Source of the DNA: Craspedostauros australis
Taxonomy: Eukaryota; Bacillariophyta; Bacillariophyceae; Mastogloiales; Achnanthaceae
Reading direction: 5' to 3'
Length of the DNA stretch: 64,000 bases
NCBI GenBank assembly: GCA_026770025.1
Contig: JAMXDE010000036.1
Location: 186,001 to 250,000 of the forward strand
Shown piece after piece: positions 21,050 through 31,349 of the stretch (positions within the stretch are counted from its first letter, which is position 1; every line of letters starts with the position of its first letter). The notes below the pieces were generated by a model that was given only the letters and a program-made list of their open reading frames with translations, did not search any database and had not been told where the DNA came from. The translations under genes were made by a program, and so were the position numbers.

Positions 21050-23391
21050 TCACCAGGTGAGCAAGGAGCGAATGCCAGTGCTTTCGTTCAAGTTCTTCCA
21101 GACATCTGGGAAGATATCGTCCGGAATTTGCATTGGGTATCGAAAGGACCCATGCCAGTGATGATCCCGTTGGTACGGCAGATCTTCAAAATAGAAAGCT
21201 TCGCGTGGCAGCTTCCAAAACACTTCTTTACTCTGCCTTGTCTCCACATCCTTCTGCACCAACAAGACCACGCGGCGCGCAACATATTCGTATTTGTGCT
21301 CGAATTCGTACTCGTTTTCATGCTCGGGATCGTTTACCATGTCGTGTATCTCTTCGTCGGCTTGCGCGGTGCTATTCGTGGTTCTGGTGCGCCTTGCTGT
21401 CACATCTGCGTGCATTGTGATGCTTTTTCTGGTGCTGCTGCCGATGCGCCGCCCTCCATGACGATCGCGCTCAATGCGTCGGATGATCCTACATCGGGCA
21501 TCCTTCGTGGCGCCGTCCGATCGGAAGCGTTGGATGTAGTACCCTCGACACCAAAGCTCCACGCCACTGTCCTCGTAGGGTATGTACGACTCATCTAGTT
21601 CTGCCCGAAGTGGTTCAGCCAAATCCCGATTCAATTCAAGGGCTGATAATGAGCCCGTTCTGGCGACGAAAGATTTCACATGCGCTGCCCATGCATCGTC
21701 CCAAGCGTCGCCATAATCGATCAACACTTCTTCACCTGCTTGAATGGTACGAGTTGCGATGGCATCGAATGCCAATCCGGCATGTTCGACATCGCCCCAC
21801 TCCGAGATGGGCTCATGCAACCATTCATGATGGCGCATGTGCCGTGCTTTGCTCCATTGGATGCGGGCATTGGTGTTCTTGCTGGAATGATTGATGAGGG
21901 ACGATAGCAACCCGTAGGGGCAGAGCAGCAGCGTGCTTGCCTCGTGGGAGAAGCAGTAATTCAGCAACAGCTGCGCGTGCATGGAGCCACCGGCATCGGG
22001 CACCTGTCTACCATCCTCGTAACGCGTGTTGTACATCCGAAAGATTGACTTATCTGGCACATGGATGAGCGGGAGTGGAGCTACCAAGGCATTCATGGCA
22101 ATGTCACGCACTGCGAATGCACCACGACCGGCATGAGGGATGGTGCTGACCCCATCGCGAAGAGCATCCGTGCATTGCCCATACTCCTGCAGCCACTCCA
22201 ATGATTTGATGCTTCGGCCGAAGTGCTGTTTGGCTGTTCCACCCTGCTGCAGGATTACATCGATTCCTGACGGATCCGACGGTAGGGCATTCAAAACCCG
22301 AGCATCCTGCCATATGGACCGTATTTGCACCTGAATCATGGAATACAAGGACGTCTCCAATCGCGCCAATCGTTTCGACGCCTTTGTCCTTTTGCGATGC
22401 GACGGCGAGAGATACTGCTGTCTGATGAATTGGAGCTCACGAAGGAGATCGTCAGCCGCTGCATAATCGCCTGGGAATGGGATGTAACCGTATGACTTGT
22501 GTCTTGAACGGAAGTACTTCTCGCCGTAGCTTCAAGGTGTTGATGTTGATGTTCGCAACGATGGAGGATTTGTATTGGTGAATGCAGATGTGTTGGTACA
22601 ACATCGTCAGAAACCACAAAGGTAAAAAGTTGGAGAGATAATCAACCATGGTGGTCAGTGTGGTCATGATCAACGAGCTTGTCAGCGTGGCGTAGTCGGA
22701 GTTGACGACGGTATCAAAAGCAGCAGCAGTAGCAGCAACGTGATTGACCCAAGGACTCTGGATTCTGCACCAGCACTCACCTCACGAATAGTTCCGTCCC
22801 AGGCTCCAAGTCCATCGTTGTAACATGTTGGCGGCCTTGATAAAGAGACATAGCACCGATGCCAGGACTCGACCGCGGAACTTGCAATTCCGGTTCGAAT
22901 GGCACGTCGCGCAAGTTGACAAGCGAGAGGTACGAGTTGGCCACGGATCCAATCCCAGGACTGGCGACGGCCATGAGCCTGGGATTGTCAACCTCCACCT
23001 CCATGCCCGCAAACGCCGATATCGCCCAAGTGTACTGTTCCCAAAGAAACGTAAAGTTGTTCTGCATCCCGTTGTTCCATTTTAGCTCAATGATAGGAAT
23101 CACCGCCTCCTTGTGACTCACTGGTTCGCCCTTCGCAAAGGTGCGGTTGCCAACGTAGAGGCCAAATCCTGAGCCTGGGATGGAGCTCGGTGCCATGAAG
23201 AGGGTGCAGTCTGTAACAGTCGCTTCCTGGTTGATATCTTCTGGAATAAGAGCATTTGCTGTTACGCTGGGAGCGCACAACAAATTGAGAAGGAGCAGCA
23301 TGGTTGGAACCATCACGAACGGTTGCCGTGGTGGATCACCATGCCGCACATCTTTCGATGTTGATGTCGATGTCGATGTTGAGAAGAGCAT
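21050..23391 (-). CDS. Secreted/ER-targeted protein with two SET domains
   Basis: Exon 1 runs 23391-22781 and exon 2 runs 22529-21050. The intron 22780-22530 (251 bp) has a GTGAGT donor and a GAAG acceptor. Phase is kept, restoring 'GTELFV-S-YGEKYF'. The product is about 696 residues. ATG 23313 gives a classical signal peptide (MVPTMLLLLNLLCAPSVTANA); the first in-frame ATG is 23391. SET domain 1 has SSIPGSGFGLYVG, an N-x-x-L core (NSYLSLVNL) and ELFVSYGEKYF. SET domain 2 has STIPHAGRGAFAVRD, LLSSLINHSS and AGEEVLIDYGDAW. These are the S-adenosylmethionine and substrate motifs of protein lysine methyltransferases. The secretory leader argues against a histone substrate; a secretory-pathway protein target is an inference. 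The C-terminal ~150 residues show no recognised fold. Confidence 0.75.
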
Positions 23392-25389
23392 GATGTCCTT
23401 GTAATGCACCGGGATGTACACTCGTTGGCACGCTCACATGCGACTACGCGAGAGTATTGATAGCGACAGAAGCCGGTTGGTTAGGGCGCGTGTTCTGCTC
23501 GTGCTGGTTATCATACGATACGGATGGTACGCTACTCGTGCTGAGATGGATCATGCAATCGGAGGGCTGCCATCCTTCCTTGCACTCCCAAACCCATCAA
23601 GAGCGATCAGATGCGTTGGCTGATCTGCAATGGCGTACTCGAATACTCCCCAATCTCGAACAGCTCTTCCACGGCACACACTCTTGATGATATCCATTTG
23701 TGATCCAATGGCCACCCCCCGAGTGTCGCGATGGCGATGATGGCGATGATGGCGACGATGGTGATGGCCACGTCTCTCGTGGTCTGTGTTGGATGGTGTC
23801 AACAGACCGTGGATTTGTGACAACGTGGATTGATCTTGCTTACGGGACTGAACAACAAGATATCATTCGTGATTGACGAAACGTTTGTGTTTGTGGTCAG
23901 TCTGCGGACGACCTGCAGACCGCGTTCAATCCAATTGCGATAGGTAAGACCCAGGTGAGCGAGTCGACCAATCGTTTGAAATGGACATTCCAACTGTTGA
24001 TCTGAGATACTGTATCCAAAGCAAGCACATATTTGTGATCCTTAGAACCTCTCTATAGCTCATTATCCGTTACAGTTGTAAGATAGGTCCAATATTAAGT
24101 ATTATGGATCGATCTATGCAAACATAGCAGTCACGTGGATCCAACATCACACAACCGTCCACAAATTCCCAGCAGCGAAGTGCCACAGAACTCCCACCAC
24201 GAACAAAAATGCAACTAAACCTGAGAGAGAAGTGTGTGTTCTCGTTTTGTTGATAGGATCGAACACACGCTGCACGGAAGTGCTTCGTCGTCCACAACCG
24301 CACCCTTGTCCATCACACAACCTCACCAAGGAGGAACGAGAGAGGAGCGAGACGCTGCCAATGCCGCCATCGTTTGAAGCCGCAACGTACGAGTACGACT
24401 ATTCGCAGAAGCACCAGAGGGAGCAGCAACTGGCAGACACTGCCAAAGCAACACCAACGAACACTTTCATGCGCAACAGCAACAGCAACAGCAGCAACAA
24501 CAACAACAGGCGAAGCACAACGAGGGAAGTGGCTGTAACAACATGAGGCATTCTTGTGGAAATATTCCAATGACACGCATACTTTGTGACCTTGAGAGTG
24601 ATCAAATTGTGTCGTGAATGAATTTTGTTCCTCCATCAAGTCAGTCACGACTCCAGGAACAATGCGCGCCATTTTTTCAACAATGTTTCTTGTGTGTTAT
24701 GTTTGAATCAAAACACGGCGAAGATTCTGGATCGATCGTGGATCTGGATAACTATCGAACAACCGAGCACGACCTCGGAGTGCCATCGCAACCCAAGACC
24801 AAATGAAGTACAACACGGTGTATTGCGAGGACCCAAATCGAATGAAGATGATGATCACGACGAATTCCACGGGAGATGCTGCTGACCCTGCAACTTGCAT
24901 TCTGGCAGAACAACATCTCGTCATCATCTCATAATCGGAGAGTTCAATCAACTCAACAACGCAAACCAACTAAATCGACAACTAACGATTACCAATTTAC
25001 CTCCAAACCAGAGCCCACGATCTCACCACTGCACACGTCTTGCTAACAGTGCTGACATCTGGAACCAATATCACAATTCTGCGCCTTGGTGATCTCTCAT
25101 CATATCGCCAGCAGGAGCAGACGGGTGAAACTGCTCTTCCTTTTCCGGCTCATAGTATAGATCGTCCAAGTACTTCGCAGCCACCTTCACTCCCCCGCGA
25201 AGCGCGCATGCATCCACCGCTGCCTACCGTTCACGCACCAGGGCTATCTTCCACATCCGACCCAAGTAAGTGATGCTTGCCGCTTGCTCCCGCAGTTGAT
25301 TCACTTGTTGGCTGGCTGCGCCTTGGGATGGTTCCGACAGACAGACATACAGAGCAAGGAATGATCCATCATCGTCAAGGCTAACACCG
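23392..25389. other. Gene-poor part of duplicated unit 1 upstream of ankyrin gene 1
   Basis: From 23566 on this belongs to the tandem unit. It contains about 500-700 bp absent from units 2 and 3 (roughly 24303-25077). A CAG/CAA repeat near 24476-24510 would encode Asn/Ser. No reliable gene was seen. A conserved stop-interrupted minus-strand frame (25083-25436) is discussed in the findings. Confidence 0.45.
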
Positions 25390-28182
25390 ATGTCTCGCTT
25401 CACGCATTCGCTCACTCCATGCAAACACAACGCCATTAGGTACTGCGCAAGAATGTCAGATCCCCCCCAAGCTCCGCACGATGCAGGTCAGAAAGGAGAT
25501 CTTGAGACGACCCACCCCATCTTCAAAGCAGACCAACCGAAGCATCCTGTCGATGTCGCTATACGGGATATGTGTGGAAGAACATCGCTAGCGAGAGCCT
25601 GCTACAGCGGAGACATTGATGCGGTCAAACGTCAAATCGAAGTGAGCCCATTGCCAGTCAACGGTAACCTGACAGACAGAGACGGCAACACGCTGCTGCA
25701 TGCTGCTTGCTGTCGCGGCGATGTCAGCATCGTGGCATACTTGGCCGAATCGCCTCAAGTTCATGTCGATGCCAACACAAGAAACAACGGCGGGCAAACG
25801 CCGTTGCACATCGCGTGCGAAAAGCGGTCTTGCGCTCTCATCGAGTACCTCTGCCAAACGGACCATCTTCACATCGACCAGTTTATCCGCGATAATCGTG
25901 GCAACATGCCGATTCACATCGCTTGTTGGCGCAACCATGTGCGAGCGATGGAGTTGCTGGCGCAAGCCGATCCAAGCAACACAGTCTGCAACGCAACAGG
26001 GTGCCAGAATCAGACGCTCCTCCACTTTGCATGCATCCGCGGTGGAACCTCCGTCCTGGACTACCTCGCCACCTCGAAGCTAGTCAACATCAACGTGAAT
26101 AGCAAGGATAGTGAAGGCATGACGCCTCTTCATCATGCATGCCAACGTTTTCGTCCCGACACGGTGGACTACGTCATCAAACTCTACCATTCAAGTCTTG
26201 ACGTCAACATCCAAGACAACTACGGTCGAACGCCATTCCATCATGCGTGCTGGTACACAGATTGCGAGGTGAGGAATCGTCTGTTCCGAGCGGATCAGTT
26301 GAACGTGGACATCAATCTCAATCTCAACATCTTGGATGAGATTGGCTACTCGCCGTTCCATCTGGCCTGCAAGATTGCGTCAAGAGAGTTTATCGAATCC
26401 ATGGTGAAATCAGGCAAAGCGGAGGTGGACCACAAAAGAACCAACAAGTTCAACCAAACGCTGCTTCATCTTGCCTGTCAGAATCGGAATCAAGATGTGG
26501 CTCTGTATCTGGCCCAATCGGACCCAACCGCCATTGACGTCAGTGCATCAGACAGCAGAGGCAACACGCCCATCCATTACGCGTGCAAAAATGGATCGAT
26601 TGCTCTGTTGAAAGGCTTGGTCGTACTCAGTTTGGAGCAAGTCAACGAAGCACTCCAAATCCATAACAAGGCCGGCGAGACACCGCTCCACTGTGCTTGT
26701 GCGTATGCCGACGTCCCTCTCGTCCGCTACCTCGTCGAATCACAGGAAGTCCAAGTCTATCTGGAGAGCTATGATGAGGAAGGCAATACTCCACTCCACA
26801 CTGCTTGCAAAGATATGAACGTGCATGTCGTGAGGTGCTTAATTGAATCGAAGCGCGTGAATGCCAGTATCCATGCCAGAGACGAGAACGGCAACACACC
26901 ACTCCACGTTGCGTGCACCGAATGCGACAATGATGTCCTGGAGTACCTAGTTGCGTCAGACGAAGCCAAGGCTATCATGAACTTGCAGAATGATGACGGC
27001 AACACCCCACTTCATCTTGCGCTCATGAAATATGGTGTGGGAGTCAGAAACCGCATTTTTGACAATGCAGTTGGCAACATCAACCTCAATCTTCAAAACA
27101 ACGACGGCAACACCCCACTTCATCTTGCGCTCATGAAATATGGTGGAGGAGTCAGAAACCGCATTTTTGACAATGAAGTTGGCAACATCAACCTCAATCT
27201 TCAAAACAACGACGGCAACACCCCGCTTCATCTTGCGCTCATGAAATATGGTGAAGGAGTCGGCAGCCGCATTTTTGACAATGCAGTTGGCAACATCAAT
27301 CTCACTCTTCAAAACAACGACGGCAACACCCCGCTTCATATCGCAGCACAGAGTAGCAGGGGAGAGTGGCTCGAATCGTTGGACGAATCCAGCCCAGGTG
27401 ATATTGATGGCAACATTCGAAACAACAACGGCGACACACCACTCCACCTTGCATGCGCGTGTGCGGAGTATGCGGCTAGCGTCACAGATGCAATTCTCTG
27501 CTCCAACAACATGAAGGTGGACGTCAACGCAATGAACAACGATGGCAACACGCCCCTCCATTTCGCATTCGAAAATGGGTGCAGGGACCTTTGTTCTGTG
27601 CTGCTCTGCTACAAGTACAATGGCAGATTCAATTGCAAAATTCAAAACAATGATGGCGATACCCCATTCCATCGTGCTCGCATAAACAATAAGCATTTTT
27701 GCGACACCCCAAAGATGGAGCTCACAAGACTCTGTGACCTAATCCGAACCGAGATCGTGTCCAATCACAATCTGGATCAGGCTTGCGTCATCCAAAGAGG
27801 AGATGCGATGGAACGCTTGATCACAATGGCTCAGCCATTGGCGAACATCCAGAACAAGGCTGGCAACACCCCACTGCACAATGCATGCGAGCACGGCCTT
27901 GACAGAATCCTGCAGCGGTTGACTGGACCGGGCGAAGGAGCAGATGCTACGATTCAAAATCAGGACGGCGATACACCCTTGCACTTGGCGAGTAGGCAGA
28001 ATGGAAGGAGATGCATGGAGTTACTGATCGATCCCAGAGATGATGTGAAATTTGATCTCAGCGTAAAGAACACAAGCGGTCAAACCGCGCGGGAAATCGC
28101 GAAGGAGAAGGGCCACAATGGCATCGTCGAGTTGTTGGACGGGGTGCTGGTGCGTCCGGCAAAGCGCAGCAAGCCGAGCTGA
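25390..28182 (+). CDS. Ankyrin-repeat protein, copy 1
   Basis: A single 930-residue frame consists almost entirely of about 20 ankyrin repeats with the consensus 'NNDGNTPLHLAC' and helices ending 'VEYLVES'. Ankyrin solenoids bind proteins; no enzymatic domain, signal peptide or membrane segment is visible. An upstream in-frame TGA (about 25299) supports ATG 25390; MSD at 25453 is an alternative start. Residues about 534-641 hold three near-identical 36-residue modules (DNA 26989-27312), against two in copy 2 and one in copy 3. The C-terminus is basic (VRPAKRSKPS). The gene converges on PanK copy 1, whose stop is 240 bp away. Partner and pathway are unknown. Confidence 0.88.
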   Translation: MSRFTHSLTPCKHNAIRYCARMSDPPQAPHDAGQKGDLETTHPIFKADQPKHPVDVAIRDMCGRTSLARACYSGDIDAVKRQIEVSPLPVNGNLTDRDGNTLLHAACCRGDVSIVAYLAESPQVHVDANTRNNGGQTPLHIACEKRSCALIEYLCQTDHLHIDQFIRDNRGNMPIHIACWRNHVRAMELLAQADPSNTVCNATGCQNQTLLHFACIRGGTSVLDYLATSKLVNINVNSKDSEGMTPLHHACQRFRPDTVDYVIKLYHSSLDVNIQDNYGRTPFHHACWYTDCEVRNRLFRADQLNVDINLNLNILDEIGYSPFHLACKIASREFIESMVKSGKAEVDHKRTNKFNQTLLHLACQNRNQDVALYLAQSDPTAIDVSASDSRGNTPIHYACKNGSIALLKGLVVLSLEQVNEALQIHNKAGETPLHCACAYADVPLVRYLVESQEVQVYLESYDEEGNTPLHTACKDMNVHVVRCLIESKRVNASIHARDENGNTPLHVACTECDNDVLEYLVASDEAKAIMNLQNDDGNTPLHLALMKYGVGVRNRIFDNAVGNINLNLQNNDGNTPLHLALMKYGGGVRNRIFDNEVGNINLNLQNNDGNTPLHLALMKYGEGVGSRIFDNAVGNINLTLQNNDGNTPLHIAAQSSRGEWLESLDESSPGDIDGNIRNNNGDTPLHLACACAEYAASVTDAILCSNNMKVDVNAMNNDGNTPLHFAFENGCRDLCSVLLCYKYNGRFNCKIQNNDGDTPFHRARINNKHFCDTPKMELTRLCDLIRTEIVSNHNLDQACVIQRGDAMERLITMAQPLANIQNKAGNTPLHNACEHGLDRILQRLTGPGEGADATIQNQDGDTPLHLASRQNGRRCMELLIDPRDDVKFDLSVKNTSGQTAREIAKEKGHNGIVELLDGVLVRPAKRSKPS
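26989..27312 (+). repeat. Three 108-bp ankyrin modules in copy 1
   Basis: Units start at 26989, 27097 and 27205 and each encodes 'N.DGNTPLHLALMKYG.GV..RIFDN.VGNIN' with few differences. Copy 2 has two (34261-34476) and copy 3 has one (41252-41359). Confidence 0.9.
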
Positions 28183-28421
28183 GATCGTAGCACCGAAGCG
28201 ACAATCTGAGACAAGAAATGGCAAATCAAACCAAACTATTCTACTACTCTGCTCCTCTGCCACTCCACTCGACTACTCTCGCTATAGTCAATGATACTGC
28301 TCAACTTTATCAAGCACTGTTCGATTTCTGCAATTCGAATCGCCGCGCGGCACTCTCGCCTTGCATCCTCGTCATTGTAGCCGAAGTCGTAATTGTCATA
28401 ATCATCGCATCATCATCATCA

Positions 28422-31073
28422 TCACGTCGCAAATGTTTTGCTACGTTTTTGAAAGAACGAGCTGGAGACGGATCGTTTTTGCGATGTTGGTGGCGGCATT
28501 GCTTCAGCTTCCGTTCCATCTCCAGATACAGATGCAGTCCCATCGTCTTTTGCGGCACAAGAGGCAGCATTCGATTTTCCACTGCCGCTACTGCTGCCGG
28601 ATGACCCCTGACGTTCATTCCAATTTGTAAACCCTTGTGTATCATCGGAGATGTTTTGGGAGAGCAGGAAGGCACCCAGCGCTCCGAAGTACCCTTCGTG
28701 CTCCAAGAACAAGGCCTCCATCTCACCCTTGCTCCAGTAGGAGATGGCGTAGCTGAGTCGTTTCTGCGACAGCTTGTTGCGTCTCAGAAAGTTGCCGACG
28801 AAATAGATGCGGGGTGTTTTGTGGAGTTTGGCGTTGAGGTAGGCGACCTGGCCAATGTTGTTGGTGACCATAAGGAGGAGGGCGCGGGCCAGATCCTCCT
28901 GAGTCAGCCCTTCGGCCGGATCTTCCTTGGCCACCAGCTTGCCGAAGGACGAGGCGACGACGTGCGAAGGCAGCCCCAGCTTCTCCAGGGCGTCGCTGTT
29001 GTTGCCGTAAATGTCGCCGACCATCATGTCGACCTTGGTGGGGTCACCGCGGTATGCGAGCTTCAGGACATCCTCGAAGTCTTCCACATCCGTGAGCAGC
29101 CGGATCAGCCCCCAGTACGTTCCGCCGCCGATGGTGGAACCGGAGATACGCTCGTGCTTGCGCGGTCCATCCACACGCAGGATGGACACTCCTGTTCCGA
29201 TCGTGACGATGAGGTAAGGATACGTGGAGGAGTACGAGATGGCGTCTCTCTGCACCTTGCGAGACCACCACCAATCATCTCCGCCGTCCGCCTTGTTCTG
29301 CATGATGGGGGTTTCATCAGCAGATGAGTCATCATTGCTGCCATCGTCGTCGTCGTCGTTGTCGCTGAGATCATTTTCATTTTGGTTGGCTGTATTATTG
29401 AGTGGATCAGTCGTCGTGTCGTTGGTTGCTTCTGAAGAGTGCTGTTGCTGTTGTTGTTGCTGCTGATGTGGCTCGGACTGTTGACTATGAGATGCTGACA
29501 AGCCAGCATCGCTTTCTTGGAATGTCATTCGGCTTACCGACGTTCGTAGGTCTGCACTTTCGACTGTGGTCGGAAGATCCGTTTCCTCCTCTAATTCGTT
29601 GCCGTTCTTTGGCGATGATGATGGCGACTTGATCTCACCACACTGCTGCTGCTGCTGCTGGCGTCGTTGCCGCTTCTTGCTCTTGTCGGGACGGAACGTA
29701 TAACATTCACCCACCACCGTGCTGAGGACAAACTGCATGCCAGCCACGAGACAATCCAACTCCTCCTGCTTGTCCATCTCGATGCCCAGGAACTCGTCCC
29801 ATTCGTTGGCGAATTTGTGCGCTCCACCGCCCGTGGCCCCCATGGTCTTGATGTTGAGATGGAGGTTGTTGGCGCGGATGAGGTCGATGGCGTTGGACAT
29901 GCGGCGCGTCTCGAAGCGAATGAAATGGAATTCTCCGCCGAGCTGTCGCGAATAGAAGGAGAGCTGATGGTCCTTGACGCCCTCGCGGTAGCTGTCCAGA
30001 CGTCTGGCGAAGTGGTAAAAGCGATCCAAGGCTTCTTCACGGTTGCGCAGTTGGTTGCTGTGGAGGGATAGATCGACCATGGAACGAGATTTCTTGAGTC
30101 CGCTTCCCGTTTCATTCTCCGTTGGTTTCGTCGGAGTTCCTCGCCGAGGTTCTGCATTGTTGTGATGGTTTTGAATGCCTTTGATGTCGTTGTCCCTGTC
30201 GTTGCCATCATCGTCGTTGTCGTTGTCTATATCCCACGATGGATCGTTGATGGAATCCGCGAAGTGGTTGAGGTCATCGGGGACAGACTCTTGCCGCAGC
30301 TGATACAGCGGGCGCAAATCATCATCCGAAGCTTGGGAATGCAACGGCACTCTCGGCTCATTCCCGGCCATGTGCGCGTGTCCTCCTCCTGCCGCGGGCG
30401 CTGCAGAGCTGTTGGTAATGACGGAGGACCTCCGGCGTTCCTTATGTTGTGCCTGTTGCTGTCGTTGTGCCTGTTGCTGTGCCTGTGGTGAAGACGACGA
30501 CGGTTGATGAGAAACATGCGGATCGTCCAGTTGATCATACATCGCCGCCTTGACTCTGCCCATGACACCCAGACTGACGGTGCGACGCCGTTGCAAGGTC
30601 GGTTTGATATGATCGGTCGCGTCGTCGTCGGGCACGATGTCGGCCGAACCGCGACGTGCCCGGAGGACCGCCTGCGCCGACGCCGCCTGATGGTAAGACC
30701 GCTCGCGAGTGGACAGGTGCGTGCGATCCGACAGCACCATGGATTTGTAATCGGTGGGACCACGCTGCTGCTCAAAGTAGACGAGCTTGGCCAAGGTGCC
30801 GCCGACGTCCATGCCGAAGATGCTGCCGATGCAGAAGTTGGATTTGTCCTTGGCATGCACGTCGTCCCGCTGCGGTTGTGCGGCATCGTCGCGTTCCTGC
30901 GTCGAGGACAGGGAGGACAGCGACGCTGTGGATTGGCTGCCGTGCATCGCATCGCCATCCCCGTTGACGCCCTGGAAGACGCTGTTGACCTTCTTGCGGA
31001 TGGTCTCCCACGGCCAATGCGATCTGCGCGGCAGCTCTCCGATCCTGGACTTGATATCATCCACGCTCTTCAT
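28422..31073 (-). CDS. Type II pantothenate kinase, copy 1 (5'-truncated)
   Basis: PanK phosphorylates pantothenate, the first step of coenzyme A synthesis. The 883-residue frame from ATG 31073 shows eukaryotic PanK motifs: FGMDVGGTLAKLVYFE, MGATGGGAHKF, TIGTGVSILRVDG, GSTIGGGTYWGL, GDIYGNNS, TNNIGQVA, FVGNFLRRN and YWSKGEMEALFLEHEGYFGALGAFL. Long Ser/Gln/Asp-rich insertions enlarge it beyond the ~370-residue core. The reading frame stays open upstream to about 31316, including a hydrophobic segment (ILIPCLISFAAGAATVSLAWF), but no ATG precedes it and the hairpin joint supplies TGA. Compared with copy 3 this copy has lost its native start and promoter and, if expressed, would be soluble. Confidence 0.88.
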   Translation of the reverse strand: MKSVDDIKSRIGELPRRSHWPWETIRKKVNSVFQGVNGDGDAMHGSQSTASLSSLSSTQERDDAAQPQRDDVHAKDKSNFCIGSIFGMDVGGTLAKLVYFEQQRGPTDYKSMVLSDRTHLSTRERSYHQAASAQAVLRARRGSADIVPDDDATDHIKPTLQRRRTVSLGVMGRVKAAMYDQLDDPHVSHQPSSSSPQAQQQAQRQQQAQHKERRRSSVITNSSAAPAAGGGHAHMAGNEPRVPLHSQASDDDLRPLYQLRQESVPDDLNHFADSINDPSWDIDNDNDDDGNDRDNDIKGIQNHHNNAEPRRGTPTKPTENETGSGLKKSRSMVDLSLHSNQLRNREEALDRFYHFARRLDSYREGVKDHQLSFYSRQLGGEFHFIRFETRRMSNAIDLIRANNLHLNIKTMGATGGGAHKFANEWDEFLGIEMDKQEELDCLVAGMQFVLSTVVGECYTFRPDKSKKRQRRQQQQQQCGEIKSPSSSPKNGNELEEETDLPTTVESADLRTSVSRMTFQESDAGLSASHSQQSEPHQQQQQQQQHSSEATNDTTTDPLNNTANQNENDLSDNDDDDDGSNDDSSADETPIMQNKADGGDDWWWSRKVQRDAISYSSTYPYLIVTIGTGVSILRVDGPRKHERISGSTIGGGTYWGLIRLLTDVEDFEDVLKLAYRGDPTKVDMMVGDIYGNNSDALEKLGLPSHVVASSFGKLVAKEDPAEGLTQEDLARALLLMVTNNIGQVAYLNAKLHKTPRIYFVGNFLRRNKLSQKRLSYAISYWSKGEMEALFLEHEGYFGALGAFLLSQNISDDTQGFTNWNERQGSSGSSSGSGKSNAASCAAKDDGTASVSGDGTEAEAMPPPTSQKRSVSSSFFQKRSKTFAT

Positions 31074-31310
31074 CCACCAGGTGGTGTTGTCGCCATCGCT
31101 GAGGACTTCCGCAGTGACTTCATCCTCCTCCGTCTGTCCATGGCTGAGCTGCTCTTCGATCCCCTGACGGATTTTGCGCTGCAGCTGCGCACCGAACCAG
31201 GCCAGCGAGACCGTGGCTGCGCCTGCCGCAAAGGAGATGAGGCAGGGGATCAGGATGTTGCTCGCGCTGCCATTGCTGCCGCTGTAGCTGTCGCTGCTAT
31301 CCTCAAAAGA

Positions 31311-31349
31311 CTGTCAATATGCATAGTAGTTATCTATGCATATTGACAG
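31311..31349. repeat. Perfect hairpin at duplication joint 1
   Basis: Arms CTGTCAATATGCATAG (31311-31326) and CTATGCATATTGACAG (31334-31349) enclose the 7-nt loop TAGTTAT. It sits exactly between units 1 and 2 and is identical to 38505-38543. Confidence 0.95.

Larger units (their letters stand above)
23566..31309. repeat. Tandem segmental duplication, unit 1 (ankyrin + PanK)
   Basis: This 7,744-bp unit starts at 'gctgccatccttcc' and ends at 'cctcaaaag'. The same ends bound 31349-38503 and 38543-45399. The order inside is spacer, ankyrin gene (+), 240-bp gap, pantothenate kinase gene (-). It is the longest copy, owing to extra spacer and two extra 108-bp ankyrin modules. Its left flank is unique DNA, whereas the other two units are preceded by a hairpin. 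Confidence 0.93.

Noticed and set aside
24232-24546. 104-codon plus frame in unit 1 spacer
   Set aside because: Low-complexity Asn/Ser tract, absent from units 2 and 3, no splice link to the ankyrin gene that keeps an open frame.
25264-25296. GTAAGT...CAG pair as a 5' coding intron of ankyrin copies
   Set aside because: The apparent intron would be only about 33 bp, and joining the upstream ATG frame (MHPPLPTV...) across it meets TAA before the ankyrin start. At most it is a 5'-UTR feature.
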